In this document: positions 53,774-62,301 of the stretch, one piece after another
How the letters are laid out: every line of letters starts with the position of its first letter
Numbering within the stretch: position 1 is the first letter of the stretch
NCBI RefSeq assembly: GCF_000424325.1
Contig: NZ_AUJR01000016.1
Coordinates: 1 to 64,000 of the forward strand
Direction: 5' to 3'
DNA from: [Clostridium] clostridioforme AGR2157
GTDB taxonomy: Bacteria > Bacillota > Clostridia > Lachnospirales > Lachnospiraceae
Length of the DNA stretch: 64,000 nucleotides
Position numbers and translations under genes: made by a program
Notes under the pieces: model-generated
What the model was told of the DNA's origin: nothing
The model's input: the letters and a program-made list of their open reading frames with translations, nothing else
Databases searched by the model: none

Positions 53774-54103
53774 ATGATGAGTTATGAGCTGGAGCGCATA
53801 GAAGAACTTTGCAGAGAGAGGGGATGGAGTCATTACCGCCTGGCACTGGAGATGGATACTTCCCCTAACAATATAGGGAACCTGTTCAGACGTACCACGG
53901 TTCCCAGTATACCGACCATACGGCGTATCTGCGAAGTCATGGGGATAACCATGGCCCAGTTCTACAGCACCGATGGCATACAGGTTACCCTGAACGAACA
54001 GCAGAGGCGGATTATGGACCTGTATGATAAATTGGACCCTCTGGATAAATCAAAGGCAGAAGCTTACATGGAAGGCCTGTCAGCCAAGGCAAAGGATATA
54101 TAG
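53774..54103 (+). CDS. Small XRE-family regulator
   Basis: A roughly 110-residue protein with a Cro/C1 helix-turn-helix (ELCRERGWSHYRLALEMDTSPNNIGNLFRR, IRRICEVMGITMAQFY) and a helical C-terminus (LNEQQRRIMDLYDKLDPLDKS). An ATG at 53759 is an alternative start, but MMSYELERI at 53774 is closer to common family starts and has GGTGGTG in front. A strong terminator follows. The stretch upstream (53639-53758) contains its promoter region. Confidence 0.78.
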   Translation: MMSYELERIEELCRERGWSHYRLALEMDTSPNNIGNLFRRTTVPSIPTIRRICEVMGITMAQFYSTDGIQVTLNEQQRRIMDLYDKLDPLDKSKAEAYMEGLSAKAKDI

Positions 54104-54120
54104 CGGTAAAACGGCAGTCA

Positions 54121-54178
54121 AAAGCAGCCCCGGACCGGCGTATGGGAATTCCCGTACGCCGGCTGGGCTGCTTTTTTC
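54121..54178 (+). terminator. Strong intrinsic terminator after the second XRE gene
   Basis: A long stem (AAAGCAGCCCCGG ... GGGCTGCTTT, with inner GGCGTATGGG / CCCGTACGCC and AATT loop) is followed by TTTTTT. Confidence 0.85.
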
Positions 54179-54289
54179 GTGTTTTTATGTTCTTTCCGTA
54201 TAAACTGGCAAAAAATCAGGATGCAGGACACCATGAGGCACGGTCCAAAACCATCCTCAGCCATCCCCCGCGTTCAGCCATCCCCCGCG

Positions 54290-54916
54290 TCAATGAAGGA
54301 CCTTCATCAGAGCCAGGACCATCAGCAGGACGCCGCTAATCCAGGACAGGTCGCACCGGAAGCGTGAAGCCACCTTGCGCCCCAGCCACAGGCCGCCGTA
54401 CATCATACAAACTCCCACGGCAAAGGACAGTGCCAGGGTTGCTGCCACGGGAATATCCAACAGGGCTGCCATGGTTCCGGCCACCAGGCTGTCAATGGAC
54501 ATGGCCATGGCCAGGAATACGGTCTCCTTCCATCCAAGGGACTGGGAGCCGTCCACGTCCGCTGCCATGGGATCCCCGTAAATATTGACTATGACCTTCA
54601 TTCCTGACAGGGAAAAGCTCAGATTACGGCGGATACAGCAATGGCGGTTGATATAGGCCTTGATGCTGTAATCCAGGAATTTGATGAATCCCAGCAGAAA
54701 CAGGCTTACAAAGCAGATGAGCCTGGTCACATCCCCCGGAAGGACAGAGCTTATAACGCTGCCCAGCCCCAGGGCCAGGCCCAGACATCCGCTGCATATA
54801 CCATTTAACAAAGCTACCTTTCCCCAGCCCACGTGGACCCGGTTGGCTCCATATGCAAGGCTGGCCACAAAGGTATCTGTACAGAGGGCAAATACTAAAA
54901 TCAGACTTCCAAGCAT
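54290..54916 (-). CDS. ytaF: Sporulation membrane protein YtaF
   Basis: A 208-residue protein with about six membrane helices in two related halves (LVFALCTDTFVASLAYGANR and VFLAMAMSIDSLVAGTMAALL), the pattern of the MntP/YtaF group of predicted cation transporters. In spore formers the YtaF branch is associated with sporulation. Between the halves is a soluble stretch with GDPMAADVDGSQSLGWKE. It lies downstream of scpAB, 87 nt away on the same strand. Confidence 0.85.
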   Translation of the reverse strand: MLGSLILVFALCTDTFVASLAYGANRVHVGWGKVALLNGICSGCLGLALGLGSVISSVLPGDVTRLICFVSLFLLGFIKFLDYSIKAYINRHCCIRRNLSFSLSGMKVIVNIYGDPMAADVDGSQSLGWKETVFLAMAMSIDSLVAGTMAALLDIPVAATLALSFAVGVCMMYGGLWLGRKVASRFRCDLSWISGVLLMVLALMKVLH

Positions 54917-55003
54917 GATATCAACTTTTTCTTTTTATTTTAGTATATTCCTCATGTACTGCTTTGGGAATCTCCTCTGTGTACAAACACGGGGCATCAG
55001 GCA

Positions 55004-55855
55004 TCAGGCTTCCGGTTCCCGGACCTCGCCGGCTTCCACAGATTCCTCGGCCGTCACAGCAGCTTCCTCCGCCGCTTCCTCGGCTTCCTCTGCCGCTTCC
55101 TCGGCTTCCTCAGACGATCCCTTCAATCCTTCCGCAGCCTCAAGAGTCAGTTCCTCCAGCTTAAGCTGCAGCTCCTCTTCCACCTCTGCCTTGATTTCCG
55201 CTTCCTGCTCAGGACCCAGGTCCGGCAGATCCTGGACCGATCCTACGCCGAACCTGCGCAGAAATTCCTCTGTGGTGCCAAAAAGGACCGGACGGCCGGG
55301 AGCGTCCAGGCGGCCCACCTCGTAGACCAGGTTATATTCCACCAGACGGTTTACCGCATGGTCGGACTTGACGCCGCGTATCTTCTCAATCTCCATCTTG
55401 GTAACAGGCTGCTTATAGGCAATGATGGACAGGGTCTCTAACACTACTTCCGTCAGCACCTGCTTCTTGGGGGCAGACGCCACCCGTATCAGGTTTTCGT
55501 AGTAGACTGCCTTGGTGCACATCTGGTAGCTGTCCTCCAGCTGGGTTATCTCCATGCCGCTTCTGGCTGACCTGTACCGCTTCATCAGGCGTTCCACGGC
55601 CTTCCTGGCCACTTCTTCCGGCTGGCCGATGGCTGCTGCCAGCTGGCGAAGCTCCACCGACCTTCCCATGGTAAAGAGCACTGCCTCTATGACCGCCTCC
55701 TGCTCTTTTTCATCCTCTGTGGGAGGATAGGCAAGCTCCGTCTGCCCTTCCTGCTCCTTTGATTCTCTTTTCTCACTTCCGGCCAGCTTTCCGGTGCGGG
55801 TTTCAACCACGCCAGCCCCGGCCTCCAGGGCTTCTATTCTGTCTTGATTGCTCAT
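55004..55855 (-). CDS. scpB: Segregation and condensation protein B
   Basis: ScpB binds ScpA and SMC in the chromosome-condensing complex. Two winged-helix domains are recognisable: AVIEAVLFTMGRSVELRQLAAAIG and the second with VLETLSIIAYKQPVTKMEIEKIRGVKSDHAVNRL, then LVYEVGRLDAPGRPVLFGTTEEFLRRFG. The ATG at 55855 (MSNQDRIEAL) is used; a GTG at 55885 would overlap scpA. The C-terminus carries an unusual acidic EEAEEAAEEAEE tail of about 50 residues. Confidence 0.92.
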   Translation of the reverse strand: MSNQDRIEALEAGAGVVETRTGKLAGSEKRESKEQEGQTELAYPPTEDEKEQEAVIEAVLFTMGRSVELRQLAAAIGQPEEVARKAVERLMKRYRSARSGMEITQLEDSYQMCTKAVYYENLIRVASAPKKQVLTEVVLETLSIIAYKQPVTKMEIEKIRGVKSDHAVNRLVEYNLVYEVGRLDAPGRPVLFGTTEEFLRRFGVGSVQDLPDLGPEQEAEIKAEVEEELQLKLEELTLEAAEGLKGSSEEAEEAAEEAEEAAEEAAVTAEESVEAGEVREPEA

Positions 55856-55868
55856 ATGATTCCATCCA

Positions 55869-56669
55869 TCATCCTTCAAAATCACCCAGCTGGGCCAAAT
55901 CCAGCTCCTCTTCCTCGCCTTCCTGCTCCAGCGTCTCTATGTCCATGTCCCCAAAGGTCTCTTCCTGGCTCAGATGAATCTTTCCTATCTTCATCAGCTC
56001 CAGCACTGCCAGGAAGGTGACCACCACCTCCAGCTTGTCCGGCTGTCCCTCCAGGAGTTCCCTGAAGCTGAATCTGCGCTTCCTCCTGGCGTAGAGCAGC
56101 ACGTTGCCTATCTTCTGTTCCAGGCTTACGGGTTCCCTGTGTATGGTTCCGAAATTGCTTCGGATAGGGTCTATCTTGTCCTCCTTGCGCTTCATTACCT
56201 GCTCAAAGATTCTCTGAAGCTTAGCCAGTGTAAACCCGTCCAAAAGCTTGTCCAGGTCCACCGGAGGCTCGTATTTTGCCACCTCCGGCGGCAGGGTGGA
56301 GGGCTTGTAGAGATGCTTCAGAGCCCCATCCTCCCGGTCAGCCAGTTCATCGGCCATCAGCCTGTACTTTTTATATTCCAGCAGGCGCATAACCAGCTCT
56401 GCTCTGGGATCTATTTCCTCCCCTTCCTCATCCACTTCCTTGGGAAGGAGCATCCTGGCCTTAATGTCAAGCAGCGTGGCCGCCATCACCAGGAACTCGC
56501 TGACAATATTTAAGTCCTCCCGCTCCATATGGCGCACATAATCCAGGTACTGGGCCGTGATTTCCACAATGGGAATATCATATATGTTTATCTTGTTTTT
56601 CTCAATGAGATGTAGCAGCAGGTCCAGGGGACCTTCAAAATGCTCCAGCTTATAGGATATGGTTTCCAT
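55869..56669 (-). CDS. scpA: Segregation and condensation protein A
   Basis: The kleisin subunit of SMC-ScpAB, bridging SMC heads. Features: the N-terminal HFEGPLDLLLHLIEKNKINIYDIPI motif (given here as the conserved FEGPLDLLLHLI), SEFLVMAATLLDIKARMLLP, and the C-terminal winged helix (VVTFLAVLELMKIGKIHLSQEE). The ATG at 56669 has AGGTG in front; a TTG at 56684 is weaker. The gene is followed by scpB after 13 nt, and the pair makes the usual operon. Length 266 residues, normal. Confidence 0.93.
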   Translation of the reverse strand: METISYKLEHFEGPLDLLLHLIEKNKINIYDIPIVEITAQYLDYVRHMEREDLNIVSEFLVMAATLLDIKARMLLPKEVDEEGEEIDPRAELVMRLLEYKKYRLMADELADREDGALKHLYKPSTLPPEVAKYEPPVDLDKLLDGFTLAKLQRIFEQVMKRKEDKIDPIRSNFGTIHREPVSLEQKIGNVLLYARRKRRFSFRELLEGQPDKLEVVVTFLAVLELMKIGKIHLSQEETFGDMDIETLEQEGEEEELDLAQLGDFEG

Positions 56670-56703
56670 TCTTTCACCTGTCAATGGTATTCATTTTATG
56701 GTA

Positions 56704-57594
56704 TTATGTCTGACACGCCCTTCTCAAACGGATTAACACCAGCTGCGGCCTGTTGTTCAGGCGGATGTTGATGGAGTGGGTTCCCAGTCCCCGGCTGACA
56801 ATCATCCGCTTCCCGTTCCGCTCAAAATCCCCGGCGCACCAGGGCAGGAAGAACTGGTACTGGGGCGTCATGACTCCCCCCAGCCCCGGTATGCGGATGG
56901 TGCCTCCGTGAAAATGCCCGGCCAGGGTCAAATCCGCTCCCCAGCGGGCATAGGAATCAAAATACAGGGGGGAATGGGCCAGAAGTATGGTGAACGGCTC
57001 CTCCTTACAGGAAGAAGGTCCTTTGCCCAGTTTCCGTTCCATATAGCCTGCGGGCATCAGCGGCACCTTATGGTACAGGGCCTTCCGGTAGAAACAGGGC
57101 GATAGATCCAGACCGGCAATCCTCAGGTCCCTTCCCAGGAAGGCACAGCTGTCCTCCAGGTAATGAACGCCCATGGCAGTCATGGCATCCCTGTACTCCT
57201 CGTAAAGGTCCCCGTATAAGCTGCGCTCCCACACCATGCGGTTCTCATGGTTTCCGTTGCCGCAGTAAACCGGATAGCTGGCCGCCAGCTGGCGAAACAG
57301 CTTTAGCGGGACCTTTATGTCCCGCTTTCCCTTGCAGACCATCATGTCTCCGCCGGATAATACCGCGTCCGGATTCAGACGGTGAATCGCCGCCACCAGT
57401 TCCCCGTTGTCCCGGCCGAACTCGTTGTTGTGAAGGTCGGACAGGAATATCAGGTTCCTGTCCTTTTCCAGCTTAGGGGAAATGATTTCTGTCACTTCCA
57501 CTGAAAAATGCTTTTTTTCGTACTCAGACCGCAGCACACAGGCAGCGCCTGCCGCCGCGACCAGGGAAACAGCTTCTTTCCACATATAATTCAT
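56704..57594 (-). CDS. Metallophosphoesterase (YkuE-like)
   Basis: A 296-residue calcineurin-like phosphoesterase with the two-metal motifs DLHNNEFG, GGDMMV, GNGNHENR, AHSP and GHFHGG in order. An N-terminal hydrophobic stretch (AVSLVAAAGAACVL) suggests membrane or outside location, as in YkuE-type proteins. Substrates of the family vary; this one is unknown. It is 19 nt upstream of scpA on the same strand. Confidence 0.88.
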   Translation of the reverse strand: MNYMWKEAVSLVAAAGAACVLRSEYEKKHFSVEVTEIISPKLEKDRNLIFLSDLHNNEFGRDNGELVAAIHRLNPDAVLSGGDMMVCKGKRDIKVPLKLFRQLAASYPVYCGNGNHENRMVWERSLYGDLYEEYRDAMTAMGVHYLEDSCAFLGRDLRIAGLDLSPCFYRKALYHKVPLMPAGYMERKLGKGPSSCKEEPFTILLAHSPLYFDSYARWGADLTLAGHFHGGTIRIPGLGGVMTPQYQFFLPWCAGDFERNGKRMIVSRGLGTHSINIRLNNRPQLVLIRLRRACQT

Positions 57595-57629
57595 TCCTTT
57601 ATTAGATGACAGCTTCTTTTATAGGGCTG

Positions 57630-58316
57630 CTATGGCTGCTTCAATGACAGCCTTCCGGTCTCAAAGAGGCCGATGACATCTGTAAGACTGTCACAGCAGG
57701 CAGTGAGCAGCTTCCGGATTTCTTCATCCGGCTGGTCCTGGTCAGGTATCATCACCGGATTAAAACCGCCTGCCGCGGCTGCTTTGATTCCGTTAAAGCT
57801 GTCTTCCAGGACAACGCATGCCTCCGGCTCCACCCCCAGCCGCCGGGCTGCCAGCAGGAAGATGGCAGGGTTTGGCTTTGCTTCCTTTACCATGTCCCCG
57901 TATATGTAATCGTCGAAATAGTCCTCCACCCCGGCTCCCTTTACATTGCCCTGGGTCCAGCTCTCGCTGCTGGCCGTGGCCACGGCTGTCTTTATGTTGT
58001 GGTCTTTCAGGTATATAAGCAGTTCCTTAAGGCCCTTTTTTACCGGGACGCCGTGCTCTGCAATCCAGCGGTAGGAGTATTGGCGCTTCTCTTCCCGGAA
58101 CCGGTCATAGTCCTTCATGGCCTCCTCACCGAACTGCAGTGTGCAGACCTGTTTTACCTTGTCAGGTTTGCATCCCCGGATTCCCCGCAGGAAGTTGCCG
58201 TCCACATGGATTCCGTATTTAGGTCCTACTTCAAACCAGGATGTGGCGGCCAGGCTTTCCGTGTCAAACATAAGTCCGTCCTGGTCGAATATGACTGCTT
58301 GAATTGGATTTGGCAT
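57630..58316 (-). CDS. HAD-family hydrolase (beta-phosphoglucomutase-like)
   Basis: A 228-residue HAD phosphatase with the motif I DxD pair (IFDQDGLMFDTES, D10 and D12 being the nucleophile and acid-base), a cap domain, motif II (VATASSES), and motif III/IV (KEAKPNPAIFLLAARRLG, CVVLEDSFNGIKAAAAGG). Such enzymes hydrolyse or transfer phosphate on sugar phosphates. AAGGAG lies upstream of the start. A stem-loop separates it from rubrerythrin. Confidence 0.9.
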   Translation of the reverse strand: MPNPIQAVIFDQDGLMFDTESLAATSWFEVGPKYGIHVDGNFLRGIRGCKPDKVKQVCTLQFGEEAMKDYDRFREEKRQYSYRWIAEHGVPVKKGLKELLIYLKDHNIKTAVATASSESWTQGNVKGAGVEDYFDDYIYGDMVKEAKPNPAIFLLAARRLGVEPEACVVLEDSFNGIKAAAAGGFNPVMIPDQDQPDEEIRKLLTACCDSLTDVIGLFETGRLSLKQP

Positions 58317-58376
58317 ATATCTGTTCTCCTTAATAGGTGGTAATCAGTTTTCTGTCTCATTTGCAAAGGCGCGGCC

Positions 58377-58407
58377 GGCCCTGATTTGGCTGTGTTCCAT
58401 CAGGGCC
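58377..58407 (-). terminator. Possible terminator between rubrerythrin and the HAD gene
   Basis: A perfect 9-bp GC-rich stem, GGCCCTGAT / ATCAGGGCC, with a 13-base loop lies about 70 bp past the rubrerythrin stop. The following T-run on the minus strand is poor. Confidence 0.45.
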
Positions 58408-58478
58408 CCGGGCTTTGCCTGCGTGGACATTATACCACCCACTCACCCTCTTTGTAAAATCTTATTTTGCCTGTCCCG

Positions 58479-59093
58479 CTACTTTGCCTGATTATTCTCC
58501 TTCAAATACCATGGCGCCAGCTCCCTGCGGGCAAAATAGCCCTGGTCGTGGCGGCATACCGGACAGTACTGAGGGGGTTCTTCTCCTTCATATATATATC
58601 CGCAGTTGGTGCAGATCCAGGTCTCCTTCTGCTGGCTGACATACAGGTTCCCGGCTCCCAGCAGGTCTGCCAGATACCGGAAACGCTCTCCGTGGGTCTT
58701 CTCAATCTTTGCAATCATACGGAAGGTGGCTGCAATCTGAGAAAAGCCTTCCTTCTCCGCAATGTCTCCAAAGGATTTGTACACCACGTCATGCTCCTCG
58801 TATTCGTTGTGGGCTGCCGCATTCAGCTGAGCCAGGGTGTTCTTTTCCAAATCCACCGGATAACCACCGTCTATGAATATGGTTTCCTTATCTAACGGCT
58901 TCAGATAGTCATAAAATATTTCTGCATGCTCCTTTTCCTGGTCTGCCGTGTAGCAAAATACCGCCTCCACCATGGGCATCTTCTGCTCCTTTGCCAGCCC
59001 CGCCGCAAAGGTATAGCGGTTCCTGGCCTGGCTCTCTCCCGCAAAGGCTCTCATAAGGTTCTTAGCTGTCTCGCTGGTCTTAAAATCAGTCAT
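58479..59093 (-). CDS. Rubrerythrin family protein
   Basis: A 204-residue diiron peroxide reductase of anaerobes. The N-terminal ferritin-like domain has the iron ligands in AFAGESQARNRY and the matching YTADQEKEHAEIFYDYL helices, plus NEYEEHDVVYKSF and EIEKTHGERFRYL. The C-terminal rubredoxin has two Cys-x2-Cys knuckles, CTNCGYIYEG and CPVCRHDQ. AGGAGG precedes the start. It complements the SodC-like protein in oxygen defence. Confidence 0.92.
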   Translation of the reverse strand: MTDFKTSETAKNLMRAFAGESQARNRYTFAAGLAKEQKMPMVEAVFCYTADQEKEHAEIFYDYLKPLDKETIFIDGGYPVDLEKNTLAQLNAAAHNEYEEHDVVYKSFGDIAEKEGFSQIAATFRMIAKIEKTHGERFRYLADLLGAGNLYVSQQKETWICTNCGYIYEGEEPPQYCPVCRHDQGYFARRELAPWYLKENNQAK

Positions 59094-59288
59094 GGATTCT
59101 CCTCCTAATTATATATGAAAACAGTGTGACATATGGTCATTCCTACTATTCCCATTTTCCTCTCTTTTATTCCCATTTCTTCCAATGATCCTTGTATTTA
59201 TGCATACTTCATGGTATAATCCATTTATTGATAATAGCCATTTAAAAGCCCGGTTTTACGGACTTTAAAAGCCAAAGGAGGATAAGCC

Positions 59289-59699
59289 ATGATACGCTAT
59301 GACCGGCTGTGGGCAACCATGGAAGCCCAGGGCATGACTCAGTACAGACTGATTAAACATTACAATTTCAGCGCGGGCCAGATAGGACGGCTGAAAAAAA
59401 ACATGCATGTATCCACCCACACCCTGGATACCCTCTGCACGCTGCTGGGCTGTGATATCGGCGATATCATAGAGTACATCCCAGAGGGACAGCCCGCCCC
59501 AGAGAAACCGCCTGTTTCCGAAGCTGTCTCCGGAGAAAAGGAAGCTTCCTCCAAATCCAGGAAATCCGACTCCCCCAAAGGCGAAAAGCCCAAGAAGTCT
59601 GAACCCAAGAAATCCGCAAAATCAAAAAAGAGCGATAAAAAGGCTGCAAAGGACGGAAAAGAGGGCAAAAAGGGGAAGGAAGGCAAGAAAAACAAGTAA
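59289..59699 (+). CDS. XRE-family DNA-binding protein with lysine-rich tail
   Basis: A 136-residue protein. Residues about 5-60 form a small Cro/C1 helix-turn-helix (YRLIKHYNFSAGQIGRLKKN, TLDTLCTLLGCDIGDIIEYI). The last about 60 residues are very rich in Lys, Ser, Glu and Ala (KKSEPKKSAKSKKSDKK, GKEGKKGKEGKKNK), resembling histone H1 tails and suggesting non-specific DNA or RNA contact. AAGGAGG lies seven bases before the ATG. A terminator follows. The target is unknown. Confidence 0.82.
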   Translation: MIRYDRLWATMEAQGMTQYRLIKHYNFSAGQIGRLKKNMHVSTHTLDTLCTLLGCDIGDIIEYIPEGQPAPEKPPVSEAVSGEKEASSKSRKSDSPKGEKPKKSEPKKSAKSKKSDKKAAKDGKEGKKGKEGKKNK

Positions 59700-59712
59700 A
59701 CTTCAGCTATAT

Positions 59713-59762
59713 CAACAGACGGACTGGAAATTTTCAATCATTTCACTCCGTCTGTTGTTTAT
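59713..59762 (+). terminator. Terminator after the lysine-tailed XRE gene
   Basis: A perfect 11-bp stem CAACAGACGGA / TCCGTCTGTTG (59713-59723, 59747-59757) with a 23-base loop is followed by TTTATT. Confidence 0.75.
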
Positions 59763-59873
59763 TCTCCACCTTTTTGTGAGATTGTCGGATTTACTTTCCC
59801 CACCCAAATGCTAAAATTAAGTTATGAAAAATGTGGTGCAGCAAAAAAATATGTTTAAGGGAGGAATGTTCAT

Positions 59874-61004
59874 ATGAGAAAATTTCAAAAAGCAACCGCA
59901 GTCATCATGGCAGCAGCCCTGGCAGCCACCGGCTGCAGCGCAGGCGGGGCAAAGACCGGCGACCCACAGCAGCCTTCCGGCACAGAGGCAGCCAAGACAG
60001 AGGCAGCGGCCGGCGCTGATAAGACAGAGGCAGCTAAGGATGCTGCTTCCGGTGAAGAGGAGCCTGTGCTGGTCGTCTATACGGCCAGAAGCGAGGCCCT
60101 GAACAACGCCGTGATTCCTGAGTTTGAGAAGGATACGGGAATCAAGGTAGAGGTGGTGGTGGCAGGTACCGGCGAGCTGTTAAAGAGGGCCCAGTCTGAA
60201 AAGGATAACCCACTGGGCGATATATTCTGGGTAGCTGACCAGACCATGCTCTCCTCCTCTAAGGAACTGTTTATGGAGTATGTATCGCCTGAGGATGAAA
60301 ACATGCTGGATGCGTTCCGCAATACCACCGGCTATTTCACCCCTGCCTTTGCAGACCCAACGGTCATGATTGTCAATAAAGACTTAAAGGGCGACATGAG
60401 GATTGACGGCTTTGAGGATTTGTTAAACCCTGAGTTAAAGGGCAAGATTGCATTCGGCGACCCTGTAAACTCCAGTTCCGCGTTCCAGTCCCTGCTGGCC
60501 ATGCTCTACGGCATGGGCAAGGACGGAGACCCGTTATCCGACGAGGCATGGACTTATGTGGACCAGTTCATCGCAAACCTGGACGGCAAGATGGCCAACA
60601 GCTCCAGCCAGGTATACAAGGGCGTTGCGGAAGGCGAGTATGTGGTGGGCCTGACCTGGGAAGACCCTGCTGCCAACTATGTGAAGGAAGGCGCCGCGGT
60701 TGAGGTGGTATTCCCCAAAGAGGGAGCCATATTCCCCGGCGAGTCCGTACAGATTTTAAAGGACTGCAAGCATCCTGAGAATGCAAAGAAATTTGTGGAC
60801 TATATGCTCTCCGAGAAGATTCAGAACGCAGTGGGCTCCAACCTGACTGTAAGGCCCCTCAGAAAGGATGCCAAGCTGGCTGACTACATGACGCCTCAGT
60901 CTGAAATCAAGCTGTTTGATAACTACGACGAGGGCTGGGTTGCCGAGCACAAGACAGAAATTACCAACCTCTTTAGCGAGCATATGGAGTCATCCATGGA
61001 CTAA
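59874..61004 (+). CDS. Lipoprotein substrate-binding protein of an iron(III)-type ABC importer
   Basis: A 376-residue extracellular binding lipoprotein. A signal peptide ends in a lipobox (ALAATGC, C21 by count) followed by an acidic/Ala-rich linker. The body has the class-II binding fold of FbpA/AfuA-like proteins (VVYTARSEALNNAVIPEF, GIKVEVVVAGTGELLKR, GDIFWVADQTML, YFTPAFADPTVMIVNK). GGGAGG precedes the start. The pair of tyrosines that bind iron in FbpA is not clearly visible, so thiamine, phosphonate or spermidine-type cargo cannot be excluded. First gene of the importer operon. Confidence 0.82.
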   Translation: MRKFQKATAVIMAAALAATGCSAGGAKTGDPQQPSGTEAAKTEAAAGADKTEAAKDAASGEEEPVLVVYTARSEALNNAVIPEFEKDTGIKVEVVVAGTGELLKRAQSEKDNPLGDIFWVADQTMLSSSKELFMEYVSPEDENMLDAFRNTTGYFTPAFADPTVMIVNKDLKGDMRIDGFEDLLNPELKGKIAFGDPVNSSSAFQSLLAMLYGMGKDGDPLSDEAWTYVDQFIANLDGKMANSSSQVYKGVAEGEYVVGLTWEDPAANYVKEGAAVEVVFPKEGAIFPGESVQILKDCKHPENAKKFVDYMLSEKIQNAVGSNLTVRPLRKDAKLADYMTPQSEIKLFDNYDEGWVAEHKTEITNLFSEHMESSMD

Positions 61005-61058
61005 CCACCTGCTCCGCTCATCTGACAGAACACGCAAAACCGGCATAAACATGCCCCC

Positions 61059-61148
61059 AAAGGACTGCCTCTTACGCTGACCACATCATCCTGTCACCGC
61101 ACATCACCTCTTGGCGGCTCGAAACGGTCAGATTCGGCAGTCCTTTTT
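61059..61148 (+). promoter_or_regulatory. Large stem-loop between binding-protein and ATPase genes
   Basis: AAAGGACTGCC (61059-61069) and GGCAGTCCTTT (61136-61146) are perfect 11-bp complements. Inside are the further pairs CTGACC / GGTCAG. The outer arm is followed by TTAAAC after the T-run. It can act as a partial terminator, so that more binding protein than ATPase and permease is made, or stabilise the upstream message. Confidence 0.6.
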
Positions 61149-61200
61149 AAACGCCTGATACACAGGCGCTAAATACTCATAACAAGGAGGGTTACAAACC

Positions 61201-62301
61201 ATGAGTGTAGCTATCAGCATAGAAAATGTAATCAAACGGTTCGGAAAGGATACCATTATAAACGGCCTGTCCTTAGACGTGCGGCCCGGTGAATTCTTCA
61301 CCCTCTTAGGGCCCTCCGGATGTGGGAAAACCACCCTGCTGCGCATGATTATAGGATTCAATTCCATTGAGGGCGGTGAAATCAGGATTGACGGCAAGGT
61401 CATCAACAGCATTCCCACCAACAAGAGAAACATGGGCATGGTGTTCCAGAACTACGCCATTTTCCCCCACATGTCAGTCCGGGACAATGTGGCCTTCGGC
61501 CTTAAAAACCGCAAGGTGCCCCAGGACCAGTCCGAGTCCCAGGTGGACGAAATCCTGAAGGTGGTAAAGATTGACCACCTGAAAAAGCGGATGCCCTCCA
61601 AGCTCTCCGGCGGCCAGCAGCAGCGGGTGGCCCTGGCCAGAGCCATTGTCATTCACCCGGAGGTGCTGCTCATGGACGAACCCCTGTCCAACCTGGACGC
61701 CAAGCTGAGGGTGGAGATGAGGAACGCCATCAAGCGCATCCAGCAGCAGGTGGGCATCACCACCATATATGTAACCCATGACCAGGAGGAGGCCCTGGCT
61801 GTATCGGACCGCATCGCAGTCATGAACGGCGGCGTCATCCAGCAGATTGACACCCCCAAGAATGTGTACCAGCGGCCCTCCAACATCTTCGTTTCCACCT
61901 TCATCGGACTGTCCAACATCATGGACGGGCGCATTGAGGCAAGGGACGGACAGACGCTGCTTCACATCGGGGATTACAGCGTGCCCATGGAGAACCTTTC
62001 TGACAGCGCGGGCGACGGCCAGACCGTGAAGGTGTCCATCCGGCCGGAGGAATTCATCATCAACCGGGAGGGCAGCGACGGCATACCTGCCGTTGTGCGA
62101 AGCAGCGTATTCCTCGGCATCACCACCCACTACTTTGTGGAGACCGCAGACGGCAGGGAGATGGAGGTTATACAAAACTCCGATATCTGGGATATCATCC
62201 CGGACCACACCCCCATCCGTCTGGGCGTACAGCCCCATAAAATCAACGTGTTCACTGAGGACGGAAGTCAGAGCCTTATTGTCAGGAGGGACCATTCATG
62301 A
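61201..62301 (+). CDS. ABC transporter ATP-binding protein
   Basis: A 366-residue ATPase of the CUT/POT/FeT group. Walker A GPSGCGKTT, Q-loop MVFQNYAIFPHM, signature LSGGQQQRVALARAI, Walker B VLLMDEPLSNLD and switch THDQEEAL are all intact. The C-terminal TOBE-like part (SIRPEEFIINREG) follows. AGGAGGG precedes the ATG, and the stop overlaps the permease start by four bases (ATGA). Confidence 0.93.
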   Translation: MSVAISIENVIKRFGKDTIINGLSLDVRPGEFFTLLGPSGCGKTTLLRMIIGFNSIEGGEIRIDGKVINSIPTNKRNMGMVFQNYAIFPHMSVRDNVAFGLKNRKVPQDQSESQVDEILKVVKIDHLKKRMPSKLSGGQQQRVALARAIVIHPEVLLMDEPLSNLDAKLRVEMRNAIKRIQQQVGITTIYVTHDQEEALAVSDRIAVMNGGVIQQIDTPKNVYQRPSNIFVSTFIGLSNIMDGRIEARDGQTLLHIGDYSVPMENLSDSAGDGQTVKVSIRPEEFIINREGSDGIPAVVRSSVFLGITTHYFVETADGREMEVIQNSDIWDIIPDHTPIRLGVQPHKINVFTEDGSQSLIVRRDHS

